Below, piece by piece: positions 23,785-35,893 of a stretch of 64,000 nucleotides of DNA. Source of the DNA: Deinandra increscens subsp. villosa (Eukaryota; Streptophyta; Magnoliopsida; Asterales; Asteraceae); assembly GCA_039602395.1 (NCBI GenBank), contig JBCNJP010000003.1, forward strand, positions 28,870,140 to 28,934,139. The letters run 5' to 3'. The position numbers and the translations under genes were made by a program. The notes under the pieces are model-generated. The model was not told the DNA's origin. It did not search any database and saw only the letters and a program-made list of their open reading frames with translations. Each line of letters opens with the position of its first letter. The stretch's first letter is position 1.

Positions 23785-24049
23785 TGATGTGTTGCAAACA
23801 CATCTGATTTTCCCGTGTAAATCGTACATTAAGGGAGTCGTTTTTGAGTCAAAGTTGCGTCATTTTATGTGTTTTCAGTCATTTTTTAGTATTGAGTCTT
23901 TATTTATGTTTTTATTATGTTGGTGTAGGTAATTGGTGATTTCCCTAGGCCATGCGAGGATTGGAGAAGACGGAGAAAGAATACAGGAGAAAAAAAATCA
24001 TAAAGTGTTGTTCGGGAGCGCCCGATAATCAATACCCAAGGCTCCCGCT
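23785..24049 (+). repeat. Athila-like LTR, left half (interrupted by NUMT)
   Basis: It starts TGATGTGTTGC with a terminal hairpin (GATGTGTT-GCA-AACACATC), as do the LTRs of the Athila element ending at 57758. At 24013-24030 the CGGGAGCGCCCG dyad belongs to the U3-type motif class seen in other LTRs here. The LTR then stops abruptly and mitochondrial-looking sequence begins. The probable continuation is at 27396-27830. Confidence 0.55.
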
Positions 24050-27000
24050 TTTTCTGGAATAAAACAAGGGCTCCCCAACCTTTTCCCCAGCAAGATAGGG
24101 AAAAAGAGCCTTGGAGGCTGGAATAGAAATAGGAAAATATGACTTCCTGAAATTCTTTCCTGAGTTCAACCAAGCCCCTTAACTAATAGATGCTAGTTGG
24201 GGGGGCCATCTGCTAAACCCAGCCCCACTCTCAGTAAGTTAAGGGGCTTTGGCTCCAGGCTCCAACTTGATCTTGTGGTAGACTGGCCTCCTAGGGGGCA
24301 CTTGGCAACTCACTCGTGGGGCATGAAATCCCCAAATTACTAAAGTACTTTCTGCACTTCTTAGGAAAGAAGTCGTCTTAGTATTGGATCCGCTCTTCTC
24401 TTAGCATGAACATGAATTCTATTCTATTCGTCTTCTTTATTCAGCCCCCACCCGAACCCTTCTTAAGACCACCAAGCCCTCCCGAATGAGTTCTACTATA
24501 GAAGCTTTCAACGTAGACCCGGGGACAAATCTTTCACTCACTGAGAAGTGAAAACCTGTGACTAGATCGTCCTGAAGACGGATGCGACGGGAAGAAGTGG
24601 CATTTGGAAGTGTTGCTGACTTAACATTTAGGTTTCGGCATAACAAAGCTTGCACTGTCTTTTCGCACTTAGGCGCACTGTGTGCCATTGGTAATGATTC
24701 TACTACGGTGCCACAAATTCGCAAGCTGATCCTAAGTAATCGTTGTTGTTCATTGGATTCCATAGGAACTACTTTGAAAGTATTACCTCAACCAGCCAAA
24801 GGAGTAGGAGCAGCCGCTGGAGAACCACCATAGCCATCCATGGAAGTAAGAATAGCAGCAGAAGTAGTAGTAGGAACATGGGCACTGGAAAAAGATTCAA
24901 TCGATCCAGCTCTGATAACAAAGCAGTAAGCAAGCCTTAGGACCATCCATACCTCTAACCCGAGACTTTTTCCCCTCGGATCGGAGCGCATCACAGAATG
25001 CTTTGTGAATAGCCCTCTCTGTTTCATACCGATACCTGTCAGATTCCATAGCTAAAGAATCTCTTTATTTTTCAGCTCTTTCCCGTCACGCAAGAATCTT
25101 TTCTTGCACAAACCTAGTAGTTATTTGTCCTGCCGATCTTGGGTGAACTGATAACACTGATGCTCCAAGACCAAGAGTTTTCACAGCCAAAGCTATTGAA
25201 GCTGCTCCCTCCCCTTCACTTGAATTCTAGCTTTCTGCTCTTCAAGAGTAAGATTGGTTCTTAGAGCTAGGAGTTGCCTTTCACAGTAAGATAACCGACT
25301 TACTATGATTTGATGGCATTCTATCTAATAAAGACAAAGAAAGTAGGAAGTAATGAAAGAATGGATTGAAGCCGATCTTAATCTTAATAAAGATGGACCA
25401 CTGGCCGCCCGAGGCCTAATCTCTTTCACTGAAGCTTAGCCCTTATTTTGAGGCAGCTGTATCCGTATCAAGCCTACCATCACTCTAATAGGATTCCTTG
25501 CTTGCATCATATCATACAAATAAGGAATTAGAGAGCCCTTTCTCTTCCTTTATTCGCCGTAGGAAGAAATTCCAACTATGCTGCCTTCTAACGATAGGAC
25601 TGGAATCCGAGCTCCTAGGCAAAAGCTTGAAGCTTGAAGACAGAAAGAGAAGAGATTAACGGGATGCTTTATAGTCGAAGTTGCGCCTAATGCTTAATCT
25701 AACTATTAGGTACTATATTAGAAAAAGACTCAATCTGCCCAATACTATACGCTAGGAAGAACTTGATTAGGGTAGTAGCCCAGCTCTTGAAGGGGGAAGC
25801 ACATAACTAATAGGGTTCAGGCTTATACGATTCATGTTATCCCCCCGAAGCCCCTATCGCCTGCCTGGAACTCCTGAATTCACTCTTTAACTAGAGGAAG
25901 CGCCTACAAAGGGAAGCAACTGGGCTAGACTGCTGATCTTATGGAGTAGTCTGACCCTGGGAAAGAGACTGTCATCGCTGCCGAGAATCAACATGCTGTG
26001 CCGGCTGACTGGAATCCTCTGAGGTCAGCTGAACAGGCTGACAATCGGCAGAAGATGCTGAGCAAAGCTGCTTGAAGCGTGAGGCTGATCCGTAACATCA
26101 ACTGCAGAAGAATGCGGTTAGAGTTGATGAACAGGAGAAGGCCGCAATACATCGACATCATCATTCTCCCCCGGGGCTTATTAATTAGGTTAAGGAAAAG
26201 ATGAAGCGCCCCCATTAAAGAGAACATTAAAGGATACATCGAGTCTCTTGGATTTCACGTCATAGCGTCTATACCCGGACTGAGCATATCCAAGAAAGAC
26301 ACAAGTGGTTTCCTTGGGGACAATTTCTCTTTTAACTGCGCAGGAATATGAACAAAAGATGTGCATCCAAACACTCGAAAATGCCTATAGTACACAGAAA
26401 ACATCGCCTTTGCATCCAAACACTTCACAATAGCTTTAGGCCTTCCTTCACTTGCTCCAAGATTTATTAAGAAGCAACTTATATCTCCGTGATCATGTTG
26501 GACGATGTCCCCTGGGCAAAAGGGGACACCATTCTCTTTCTTTCTTCAATCGTTCCGATCAGGACAAGTGGGTTGGTTCGTTTCGTCCTCCTATCTAAGC
26601 AATTCTCTATCTTCGTTCGTGATCATGTTGGGCGAAAGGTAGTTGTAGAGGAGCGGCTGTGAAAGGGCTCTTCCCCCCTTTCCAGTGAAGTAGGGAGGGC
26701 TTCCTTCCCCACCTGAAGAGTCATCTAAACTTGTACTTTTAATCTACGACCTCCTCTTGGTTTTGCTTTGCCCCCTTGGTCGATTGACTTCGTTCGTCTA
26801 CCCACGGTTGAGCTAGTACATCGCTACGTACCCTCTCGCTACCTACCTTTTTTAACGCCCTATCCCGTAGGTCGAGTGGCTCCGCTCGTTCCCAAGTTAT
26901 TACATTCTTCTCCTTATTCGTTTTCAATTACTTCATTCCCGCTTTCCTGCCCTGTTGATGCCAATAGCTAAGATATCCCAGAATGCTAAAGTCAAGACTA

Positions 27001-27395
27001 GTGAGATTTGCATGGTGTACTTCTATCTGAAGATTGATAGAAAATTGACTGTTTTTTGGACTAAAAGAGAAGGAATGGAATCGGATCTCAGTTAATGCCC
27101 TCAGTCTGCTTTGCTCCATCTAAGGCTAGGGCTATGCACTTAATCTCCCCTTCTTCATGTGCACATTTGAAAACAAACTATTGGCTTCAGAGTTTTCCTT
27201 CCGAAAAGAGGCCCTTTATACTATACGCAAAAGAGCTCTTCGGATTGGCTACACTTTCTTGCCTTAGGTCAATCAGGTCTTTCTCTTCCGTTACTTCTGA
27301 ACGGTCTACTGACTCCCGAACAGCTACATTTGAACAGTCTATTGACTCCAGAAAGAGTAGGCCATACGCGCGGATTGAAGAAGTCAAAGGCGGTG
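24050..27395. other. Probable mitochondrial DNA insertion (NUMT), about 3.3 kb
   Basis: Composition and texture change sharply. GC content is higher, with GAAAG/CTTTC-rich text typical of plant mitochondrial intergenic DNA (for example GGGCGAAAGGTAGTTGTAGA near 26630), and AT runs and LTR motifs are absent. A copia pol scrap lies inside (26160-26400), and such scraps are common in plant mitochondrial genomes. I could not identify a standard mitochondrial gene. Open frames such as 24437-24763 (minus, 108 codons) and 27095-27475 are unrecognised and probably chance. Junctions are approximate. Confidence 0.6.
26160..26400 (-). pseudogene. Copia integrase C-terminal fragment inside the NUMT
   Basis: The minus strand reads FRVFGCTSFVHIPAQLK, then after one frameshift TCVFLGYAQSGYRRYDVKSK, and ends in DVSFNVLFN. 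These are the standard words of the copia region after the integrase core (..FRVFGC..FLGY..GYR.YDP..). It is about 80 codons long with no flanking copia domains. Confidence 0.75.
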
Positions 27396-27830
27396 CTCGG
27401 GCGTTGACCCGACTGTTTTGTCGTCACATGTGTTTTATGTGTATCACTTGCCAGTTCAAGGCCTCCAAACGATAAGCTTGGAGGCTGTTTTCCTGCAAAA
27501 TAAGCCGTATTGATATAAATTCAAGTTTAGGGTTTGAGTTCGGCTTTCTATCAATCACAGCCGATTCCAGAGAGCTTCAAGGGCGATTTTGATACCAGAG
27601 AGGGACTGGATTCAAGAGGAAGTCAACGGGATAACATCTATTTAAGAGGAAATCATAGCCAATTCCAGAGAGCTCCATAACTGGTTTCTTGATTTCTCTT
27701 TTGTTCTTGATTTGTATTTATTCTAAGACCATGTTTTTGCATAAAGAACGAGAATTTAACTGTTTTCTGCTTGTAATCATGGTGATAGGCTAAATTGATG
27801 CTACCACCTAGACCAATTGTGATGACTTTT
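27396..27830 (+). repeat. Athila-like LTR, right half
   Basis: It resumes with dyad-type sequence (CTCGGGCGTTGACCCG, then GCCTCC..GGAGGC at 27451-27475), then a TATA-like ATATAAATT at about 27517 and a leader-like T-rich stretch. It fits the half missing from 23785-24049, suggesting the mitochondrial DNA entered this LTR upstream of its TATA box. There is no primer site at the right end, and an oppositely oriented LTR starts at 27831. Confidence 0.5.
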
Positions 27831-28237
27831 GATGCACACGAGTATACGTAAATAATATATGCAAAATGATCTTTAAATTTATAAACCTAAATCATCTTCT
27901 AACTACGCATGCACAAATAGGAAAGCGGGCCTATCGTATGGTAGCATTAAGAGCAACTCAGGGTCGACCTAAGGAAGCAATGGTGTAATCAAACTAAACC
28001 TAATTATCATCATTAGGATTCTATCATAATTCCTAATAACTGTTAGAAAGCAAATACGAAAGCAAATGATAGCAATAATATAAAATCAGAATAAAGAAAC
28101 ATATATCATCTAAGACTGATCACTATTCATGCATTACCTAGACCTGACATTGACATTTGTATATTAACTGTCTAATGGACTTATAGTCGCTAAACTCATA
28201 AGTTAGCAATTAAAACCACAGCCATAATGAAGTATCC
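27831..28237 (-). repeat. Athila-lineage LTR 3'-end fragment, minus orientation
   Basis: This is the reverse complement of 58070-58496, the U5 end of the LTR preceding the tRNA-Asp primer site at 58506. Similarity runs from the LTR terminus (TGATGCACACGAG on the plus strand) to 28237 and stops abruptly at AAGTATCC. No primer site follows, so this is a truncated LTR. Confidence 0.8.
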
Positions 28238-28978
28238 CGCTCGAACAACGGAGCCACGCAGGTCCGCTTGAACCTTCCGGCTGAACCACGCAGGTCCGCT
28301 TGAACCTTCCGGCTGAACCACACAGGTTCCGCCTGAACCGTTTCTGGTTCAACTATTCCGCTTGAACTTCACCGGAACATTTTCTGGTTGAAGTCTGTTC
28401 CGCCCGGACCACACAGGTCCGCTTGAACTCAAAAACAATAAGGCGGCTCTCAAGCGGCGATGCTTTCAATCACCATCAGCTTGAACTACAAATGATGACT
28501 AAGTAATGAGAGGAGGATTCTCATTTGACTTAAACATCTGTGGCCTAAAAGGCCATAGTCCCCCGGCCAATTAAGGCTAGGAGCGTATCACCGACAGAAG
28601 GGACGAGTAAACCGGTGCACACTTGAAGGCGGGCCGGCCGACCCAACCCAAAGTCCAACTACAAGCTTTTTAACTGCATAAACCCATTAAAATTATTTAA
28701 ACTTCTCAAATCAACCTGGCCAATTCATAAAGACTCACACAAGAAAAAATAAAAATAAACAAAGAAACTTTCTGATTAACACAAATTCCCCTATTTGACA
28801 TTTCAGGCCCACTAAACTCCCTTTAAACTCTTTCTAATTGAGCCCAAACATATCTAAAATGGCCCAATGACCTAATATACCCTAACCCAACTAATTTTCA
28901 CATATTCTAACACATAAGCCTTCAAAATAATCCGCTAAAGGATAATTTAATACACAAGCCGCAAATTATTCCCTTACA
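28238..28978 (-). repeat. Copia-like LTR, minus orientation, with 32-bp repeats
   Basis: The minus strand starts TGTAAGGGAATAA at 28978, just after a polypurine tract (CAAGGGGAAGAT). The left part has two adjacent 32-bp units (28261-28292, 28293-28324: GGTCCGCTTGAACCTTCCGG..) and degenerate copies to about 28430. A segment at 28675-28762 recurs almost unchanged at 29704-29794, and another at 28478-28530 recurs at 29128-29180. Assignment to copia rests on the PPT style only. Confidence 0.45.
28261..28324 (+). repeat. Two tandem 32-bp units (GGTCCGCTTGAACC..)
   Basis: The units are identical for about 28 bases. Partial copies built on CCGCTTGAAC / TTCCGGCTGAACC continue to 28430. The repeat is CG-containing and lies near the end of the LTR-like segment. 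Confidence 0.8.
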
Positions 28979-30019
28979 ATCTTCCCCTTGGCTTGTGATA
29001 TTAAATGTCTTCTAATTGCAGTCTTCAGACTTGCAGTCTTCTCTTCGGCTTGAACATGGGTTGGTGAAGATTCTTTTCTTTACCAATCTTCATTGGGCAA
29101 CAGCGAAAGTGTTCTTTCAATCAACATCAGCTTGAACTGCACATGGTGACCAAGTAATGAGAGGAGGATTCTCAGATACTTGCTCGTTCTTGAAAACTGT
29201 TAAGTCCTTGCTGAATCATCAGTAACTGTCATGACTTGCTGGTGTCTTCAGAGGGTAAAAAGTAAACCCCTGTCTTGACAATCTTGAATGTATATCTTGA
29301 TTTGACTGCTTTGCATCTTTTCTTCATTAAATGCAATGTTCCATTTAGCTTCCCCTCAACTTGTGAACGGTGTCTTTGGAAGCATCACTTGAACAACCAA
29401 CAAACTTCCCCTAAGCATCACATTATTCCATAGGGTAAGTCTTTTTCCGGCTGGTTCTTCAACACGAACAGTAGCAACACTCATTGACTTTTCTTTTCCA
29501 TGACATTTCATTTGCATTTAACTTGTCATGCACAACATGGAACAAACACTAACCAGACAATGATGACTGGTTATCGGGTTAGCACTATTTAACCAAAGTC
29601 CCCAACATAGGATACGGGTTTCCTATAAATACTTCCCCTAAACCCGAGAACTCTTCACATTATCTTCCCCTGAGATTCTGAGGGGGGGGGGGTCATACTT
29701 TCTTGCATAAAACCCATAAAAATTATTTAAACTTCTCAAATCAACCTGGCCAATTCATAAAGACTCACACAAGAAAAAATAAAAATAAACAAATATGAAT
29801 CAAATCAAACATGAGAAGGTTTCAATGGGATCAAACTGTATGAATCTGACCGAAGAACCCTTTTTCAGCTTCAGATTCTCGAACATGTACAGGTGATTGC
29901 CAATATACCGATCCACTTTAAACTCGAACCCTTTTCTTAGTCAGGATGTTTGTCACTTCATTATCTTTTAAGGTGCATTAATTATAAACAGCAAGTGAGT
30001 TTCAACAAATCCTAGGTAC
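28979..30019 (-). other. Copia-like 3' internal segment, decayed
   Basis: This is 1 kb to the right of the polypurine tract at 28979-28992. Phrases such as CTTCCCCTCAACTTGTG and repeated CTTCCCC are typical of the long spacer after copia pol. A minus-strand open stretch near 29810-29890 (FENLKLKKGSSVRFIQF) is not recognised. Sequence at 29128-29180 and 29704-29794 duplicates parts of the LTR-like segment. No RT or integrase is visible. Confidence 0.35.
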
Positions 30020-30024
30020 ATGTT

Positions 30025-30738
30025 TGTCACACCCCCAAAAATCCCATGCGCGACAACGCGCCGCAGGGAGCGTGACAAACCAGGATCGAACACATTAGCC
30101 ATATGAACAGTCTATATGCAATGCAAATAAAAAATCAAAGTAAATGTGTTTTGAAATGCGGAAGCATAAAAGACAAAAGTTGTAATAAATGTTCAAGCAC
30201 CAAAACATGCGCAAACCAAAAGATAATCAGTTTGAAAAGTTTTAAAGTCTATTATGCATGTAGGACAATAATGATCTTTAAGTGGTGCATCCTAGCTCGT
30301 GGCAAGCAATCCAGTTTAGCGACCTGAGAAATAACATGCTAAAATGTCAACACAAAGGTTGGTGAGTTCACAGGTTTAATCAGTTCATCAGTTTAACAGT
30401 TCAGTAAAATCCACATAATATATCAATAGTTAGCTAGACTATTTTCAAGAAATCGGTGCACGTTTGACTAGATCAACTAGCTATCCAGTTACTGAAGCTA
30501 GACAAGTTCAATTGTGCCTCGTTAAGACTAAGAAGTTTATAACACCCGTTCGATATCCAATCGTGCCAGAGCGACTGACCCGGGTGGGGCTGTCAAACCC
30601 AGTAGATCTACTAAATAAGTTCTCGCTGATGTCACATTGACAATAACTCTAAAGTGAGGACTTTTCAATAAGTGTTCCATTATCATTCAGGTGATATAAT
30701 TATCTAATATTTCAAGTGTTTGCATGTTAATCTCCCCT
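30025..30738 (-). repeat. 3' LTR remnant (last 714 bp)
   Basis: It parallels 34374-35088 with only a few substitutions and small indels (for example GTTCACAGG versus GTTCACATGG). The match ends at ATCTCCCC, where RT coding sequence begins. The shared C run suggests a short-homology deletion junction. Confidence 0.9.
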
Positions 30739-31452
30739 GATCATTAACGACATGACCAAGAAATTGCACCTCATGCATCCAGAAATCACATGTGAAAATT
30801 GTGCATACAATTGCTCCTTCTTGAGTAACTCTAAGATCAAACGAAGATGTTGTTCGTGCTCCCCCTTAGACTTAGAATATATCAGAATATCATCAATGAA
30901 GACGATGACGAATTTATCAAGATATGGTTTGCAAACGCGATTAATCAAGTCCATGAAAATCGCTGGTGCGTTGGTTAACCCAAATGGCATAACCATGAAC
31001 TCATAATGACCATAACGAGTTCTAAACGCTGTTTTCGAGACATCCTCTTTGCGGACTCTAAGTTGGTGATAACCTGATCTCAAATCGATTTTGGAATAAT
31101 AGCTAGATCCTTGTGGTTGATCAAACAAATCATCGATTCGGGGCAAGGTATAACGATTCTTGATAGTCACTTTGTTGAGTTCTCTGTAATCGATGCACAT
31201 TCGAAAGGTTCCATCTTTCTTCTTAACGAACAACACTAGAGCTCCCCAGGGCGATGAGCTGGGCCTAATAAATCCCTTTTCAAGTAGTTCTTGAAGTTGA
31301 GTATATAGCTCTTGTAACTCATTTGGTGCCAAACGATAAGGTGCACGAGCAATAGGTGCTGCTCCGGGAGCAAGATCAATCAGAAATTTGACTTCTCGAT
31401 GAGGCGGTAAGCCTGGTAGATCTTCTGGAAATACTTCAGGAAAATCCTTCAC
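30727..31452 (-). pseudogene. Gypsy reverse transcriptase, 3' end deleted
   Basis: The open frame of 241 codons starts at a chance Met. RT homology extends upstream in the same frame to about 31520. It contains [20 protein letters not shown], the conserved [69 protein letters not shown] and the catalytic [10 protein letters not shown]. The last residues (from about SHVISGC) run through damaged thumb sequence into the LTR junction. RNase H and integrase are missing. Residues are otherwise intact, consistent with recent mobility of the parent. Confidence 0.9.
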
Positions 31453-31521
31453 GATCGGGATATCCTCTATCCTTTTCTCTTCCTCTGATTTCTCTGAAAT
31501 GTTCGCGAGAATAGCAACATG

Positions 31522-32313
31522 TCATTTTCGCAAACACTTATGTGCCTTTAGAAAAGATATCACACCCATAACAGTACCACACTTTTCTCCTTGAACCAAG
31601 AGCAATTCTCCACTAGGCAATGGTATTCGAACGATTTTCTCATGACAAACGATTTCGGCACGATTCTTGGATAGCCAATCTATTCCCACAATAACGTCAA
31701 AACTTCGCAAGGAGATGGGCAAAAGATCTATTCCTAATTTATGGGCAGCCAAATCCAGTTTACAGCCTTTAACTATATGGGTAGAGTCAACAAGTTTACC
31801 ATTAGCAAGTTTAACTACGTATTTAGCATCTAAAGGAGTCAAGTTGGAATTTATCATATTGCTAAATTTAGTAGATATGAAGCTTCTATCAGCACCAGTG
31901 TCAAACAAGAGTAGAGCATAGTATCCATTAAGAGAAAACTTACCAATAATGACATTTGGATCTGCTCTGGCATCTCCCGAGCCTATGACAAAAGCTCTAC
32001 CTCTGGCACCATTCCCATTGTTGTTCCCATTGTCGTTGTTATTATTGCCATTGCGATTGCCAGTGTTGATGTTATTGTTGTTGTTTCCACCGTTCAGTTG
32101 AGGACAGTTTCTCTTTATATGGCCTTCTTTCCCACAATTAAAACAATTAAAACCACCCTTGGTTCCTTCACCTTGCTGAACTTGCTTCCCGTTGTTTTTG
32201 GTTGGACAATCCTTGGATTGATTCCCTTTATTGCCATATTTGGCACACAAGTACCTGTCGCATGGGCCATAGTGGTGGTAGTTGCACTTGTTGCACTGTG
32301 GGTACTTGCCCAC
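31522..32313 (-). pseudogene. Gag C-terminus (zinc knuckles) and aspartic protease
   Basis: The open frame of 263 codons contains Cys/His clusters (CNKCNYHHYGPC at residues 7-18, then the CX2CX4HX4C knuckle CFNCGKEGHIKRNC at about 57-70), an Asn/Gly-rich linker (about 73-105), GRAFVIG, and the protease active site DTGADRSFIS near residue 138, followed by VIVGIDWLS. The catalytic DTGA is intact. The frame ends with TGA at 31522-31524, and homology then continues in the same frame to RT, so this is a nonsense mutation in a gag-pol polyprotein. A frameshift near 32430 separates it from the gag core. Confidence 0.85.
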
Positions 32314-33252
32314 ATACCTTGTTGTCCTTGATTCTGATTACTCTGCTTCTGAGAATTGGATGAGAAATTTCTAGAATTGTTGAATCTGCGGTTTTGGTTT
32401 TGATGGTTCTGTTGGTTGGAGACTTGTTTCCAGACTGATTCCCAGAATTATCCCACTTTCTTTTGTTGTCATAGGCTCCAGAAGTTCCTTTTCTAGGAGG
32501 CGAGACTCCTTGATCAACTGCTTGATTTGTGAGCCAATTGGCAATCCTTACAGCATCACGAATGGTCACAGGGTTTGAGGTAGTCAACATTCCCTGGATT
32601 TGGGGCACTAAACCCTTGATATACAGCTCAATTCTTCGGTAAGCAGGTGTGGCGATTCTAGGACACAAATTCGCAAGAGAATTTGAACGAGTAGTGTAAG
32701 CTTCAATTTCAGACCCCTCCATCTTGAGATTATACAGTTAGGTTTCTTCTTTCTGGATCTCGTCTCATGGACAATACTCTTCTTGTAGCAACTCTTTGAA
32801 TTCATCCCAGGGCATGGCATTAGCTTCCTCAATTCCTTACATTTGCACCTCTGTGTTCCACCAGGTGAGAGCTGGTCCCTCTAAAGTGCCCGTGGCAAAT
32901 TTCACCTTACTAGCCTCAGGACAGTTGCACATTTCGAACGCAGATTCCACTTTTTCAATCTAGTGGAGTAGGCTAACAGCGCCTTCAGTTCCTTTGAACT
33001 GATTAGGCTTACAGTCCATGAAAGTTTTAAATGTAGCATTACCTGTACATACATTCATACAACCATTCAATCATAGATCACCAATGCGTGTCATCACATC
33101 AAACAACAAAACGCGAATTTTGTGTTACCTTGGGGTGGCCCTACATTTCCTGCACCTTGGGCCTGTGCCGCCAAGGCAGCAGCCACATGTTGATTGATTA
33201 GTGCAGCCAATTCAGCTGGTGTCATATTTGGTACATTTCTGTCTGCCATTAT
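32314..33252 (-). pseudogene. Gag core with probable 86-bp intron
   Basis: Exon 1 (33252-33129) encodes MADRNVPNMTPAELAALINQ to PPQG. A GT at 33128-33127 and an AG at 33044-33043 bound an 86-bp segment with stops. Joining them keeps frame into NATFKTFMDCKPNQFKG, EKVESAFEMCNCPEASKVKFATGTLEGPALTWWNTEVQM, LYNLKMEGSEIEAYTTRSNSLANLCP and IELYIKGLVPQIQGM, a clear gag core. At least three in-frame stops (one TAG at a conserved Trp) and a frameshift disable it. Confidence 0.7.
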
Positions 33253-33486
33253 CTTCAATTCGCAATTACCCAAAATGAGAATAAGATATAACATGAATCA
33301 CAACAACCATCACATAAGTAATAAATTACTTCACAAGAGACAATCACATATTAAATAGTAAATCCCATTTCAAATAAAATGCAACTCGTTCAGAAATTAT
33401 CCAACAGAAATTCAAAATTTAAAATGCATAGTCTTGGGAGCATCCTCCCGATAAAACAAACAACCAAACAAAACAAAAGTGAAAAC

Positions 33487-34224
33487 AAATAACTCAAGAG
33501 CTATCATGATCACTGGATGCATCAGGCATCTCCTCCTCCGGTTCTTCCTCGGAATCCTCTTCCGGTTCTTCCTCGGGATCCTCTTTAGGTTCTTCCTCGG
33601 GATCCTCCACAATAGGTTCATCAACAGGCTCTGCCGGAGCCGGAGGCGCAGCCTCCCTAGCCAGCTCAAGCTCAGCAACTCAAGCCGTGAGTGCCTCAAC
33701 CAGCTCTGTGAGATGATTCACCTGACAATACGTGTCACTAAGTGTCACTTGATGCTCGGCCTGGCGTGCATTAGTCCCTTCCAAGTCTTCCTTAAGGACA
33801 GAAACTCTCTGATTGGTGTTGGCCCCATTTTCTTGCAGCTCTGTAACCGTATCAAATAGCTTCCTAATGTCCCTGAGCGCGCGGTCAAACATAGAGACCA
33901 TTGCCGCGATGACTTGTTCAATGGCATATGGTAGTTCGGGTAGAAAGAACCGAGTTGACGACGACTCTGTTGAAGTAGGTGGCACTTGTTCCCGATGAAC
34001 CCAACTAGCCACAAGTGACTCATACCAGTTCCAGTTGCTATTATCTCTTCCACGAACGACAATTGGTTCTCCATACACGTGACCCTCGGAAGTTATCCTC
34101 CGATTTCCATGAGTCGGGTAGTAGGACCCGAAGTAACCCGCCTACTGGTGACGGATGGGGATGATGATGATGAAGATGATAGGGAAGCGGATATTCATCG
34201 AGCCATGTCTGCATATATACCATA
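33487..34224 (-). pseudogene. Leader ORF with coiled coil and acidic repeats
   Basis: This ORF precedes gag. From about 34078 it reads through a predicted helical/coiled-coil part (residues 55-125 of the 132-codon frame) to a TGA at 33680-33682. It continues in the same frame to VEDPEEEPKEDPEEEPEED and a stop near 33487. The acidic tail is built of three 24-bp DNA repeats (about 33534-33605). An upstream stop also splits the start near 34180. Function is unknown; it may be an N-terminal gag extension. Confidence 0.55.
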
Positions 34225-34354
34225 TATATACATATGTAAGTACAAGTAACACATAGTCAAATAGTCACATACTAGTGTGTGTGTTCGAGTGTATGACTAA
34301 GGTGTAACTAAGGTTATAGTCGGTCCACTAATGCAAACCTAGTTCACTATAACC

Positions 34355-34373
34355 AATGGCTCTGATACCAATC
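34355..34373 (-). other. Primer binding site, initiator-Met tRNA type (minus strand)
   Basis: The minus strand reads TGGTATCAGAGCCATTGG starting two to three bases after the LTR end at 34374. It matches the plant initiator-Met tRNA at 13-14 leading positions. Confidence 0.95.
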
Positions 34374-35804
34374 TGTCACACCCCCAAAAATCCCACGTGT
34401 GACAACGCGCCGCAGGGAGCGTGACAAACCAGGATCGAACACATTAGCCATACGAACAGTCTATATGCAATGCAAATATAAAATCAAAGTAAATGCGTTT
34501 TGAAATGCGAAAGCGTAAAAGACAAAAGTTGTAATAAATGTTCAAGCGCCAAAACATGCGCAAACCAAAAGATAATCAGTTTGAAAAGTTTTAAAGTCTA
34601 TTATGCATGTAGGACAATAATGATCCTTAAGTGGTGCATCCTAGCTCGTGGCAAGCAATCCAGTTTAGCGACCTGAGAAATAACATGCTAAAATGTCAAC
34701 ACAAAGGTTGGTGAGTTCACATGGTTTAATCAGTTCATCAGTTTAACAGTTCAGTAAAATCCAGATACTATATCAATAGTTAGCTAGACTACTATTCAAG
34801 AAATCAGTGCACGTTTGACTAGATCAACTAGCTATCCACTTACTGAAGCTAGACAAGTTCAATTGTGCCTCGTTAATACTAAGAAGTTTATAACACCCGT
34901 TCGATATCCAATCGTGCCAGAGCGACTGACCCGGGTGGGGCTGTCAAACCCAGTAGATCTACTAAATAAGTTATCGCTGATGTCACATTGACAGTAACTC
35001 TAAAGTGAGGACTTTTCAATAAGTGTGCCATTATCATTCAGGTGATATAATTATCTAATAGTTCAAGTGTTTGCATGTTAATCTCCCCCAACAGGATTAA
35101 AATAGGTAAAAGGGGTCGTGAAACTCACCTTAGGTTGCACAGCAAAATTCCAGATAAACAGTTAATTCAAGTAGCAAGAACGAGTCTTGTGAAGTAATCA
35201 ATCACCTAACGAGCATAAATGTATAAATGTGTGTTCTATAAACTATTAAATCTAACGTAAACGACAAAAACGAATGATCGAGGAATTCAAAGCAAGTCAA
35301 GGATGGCACTTGTGCCAAATCCGAGCGATCATCGAAATAGCACGAGAAAATACAATATATATTAATATTATATATTTTCCAAGTTCAAATATTCATTAAA
35401 TATATAAATATATATATATATATAAATGTATTTACTAAACGTTCAAGAAGTGTTAATAACAAATTTGCGAGGACAATATATATTTATATATATATATATA
35501 AAGGTTATCATAAAATATCCGGTTATTTCAATGGAAATCCAACGTCATAGGTTTACATATTAATTTACTCAAGATATGTATATATTTATATATTTTACCT
35601 TTTATGTAAATTTTATGTCAATATATATATTTATATAGGTGTTAAGACAAATATTTAATTAAAATAACAAGTTAAACATGATTATATGGTTTTAATGGTT
35701 CAAAATATGTTTTTACGGGTTTATAATACGTTTGGGGACAACTTCGGGACGCAGTCTAGTGACCAATTGATTAAAAGGATTCAAAAAATAAAAATAAAAA
35801 TAAA

Positions 35805-35893
35805 AAAACAGCGAGGCAGGGAGGTCACTAGGTTCAAACTCGTGACTTCCATGTCACAACACGACATCTTACCACTCGCCCAGAAGCCTGTTG
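35805..35893 (-). other. Second, more decayed tRNA-like segment
   Basis: The minus strand reads GGCGAGTGGTAAGATG and later GAGTTTGAACC, resembling A- and B-box regions with substitutions. It is 86 bp downstream of the better copy in the element's direction. No stable cloverleaf is apparent. Confidence 0.35.

Noticed and set aside
24437..24763. Mitochondrial protein gene (minus strand, 108 codons)
   Set aside because: No similarity I recognise and an overlapping plus-strand frame is equally open; treated as chance within the NUMT.
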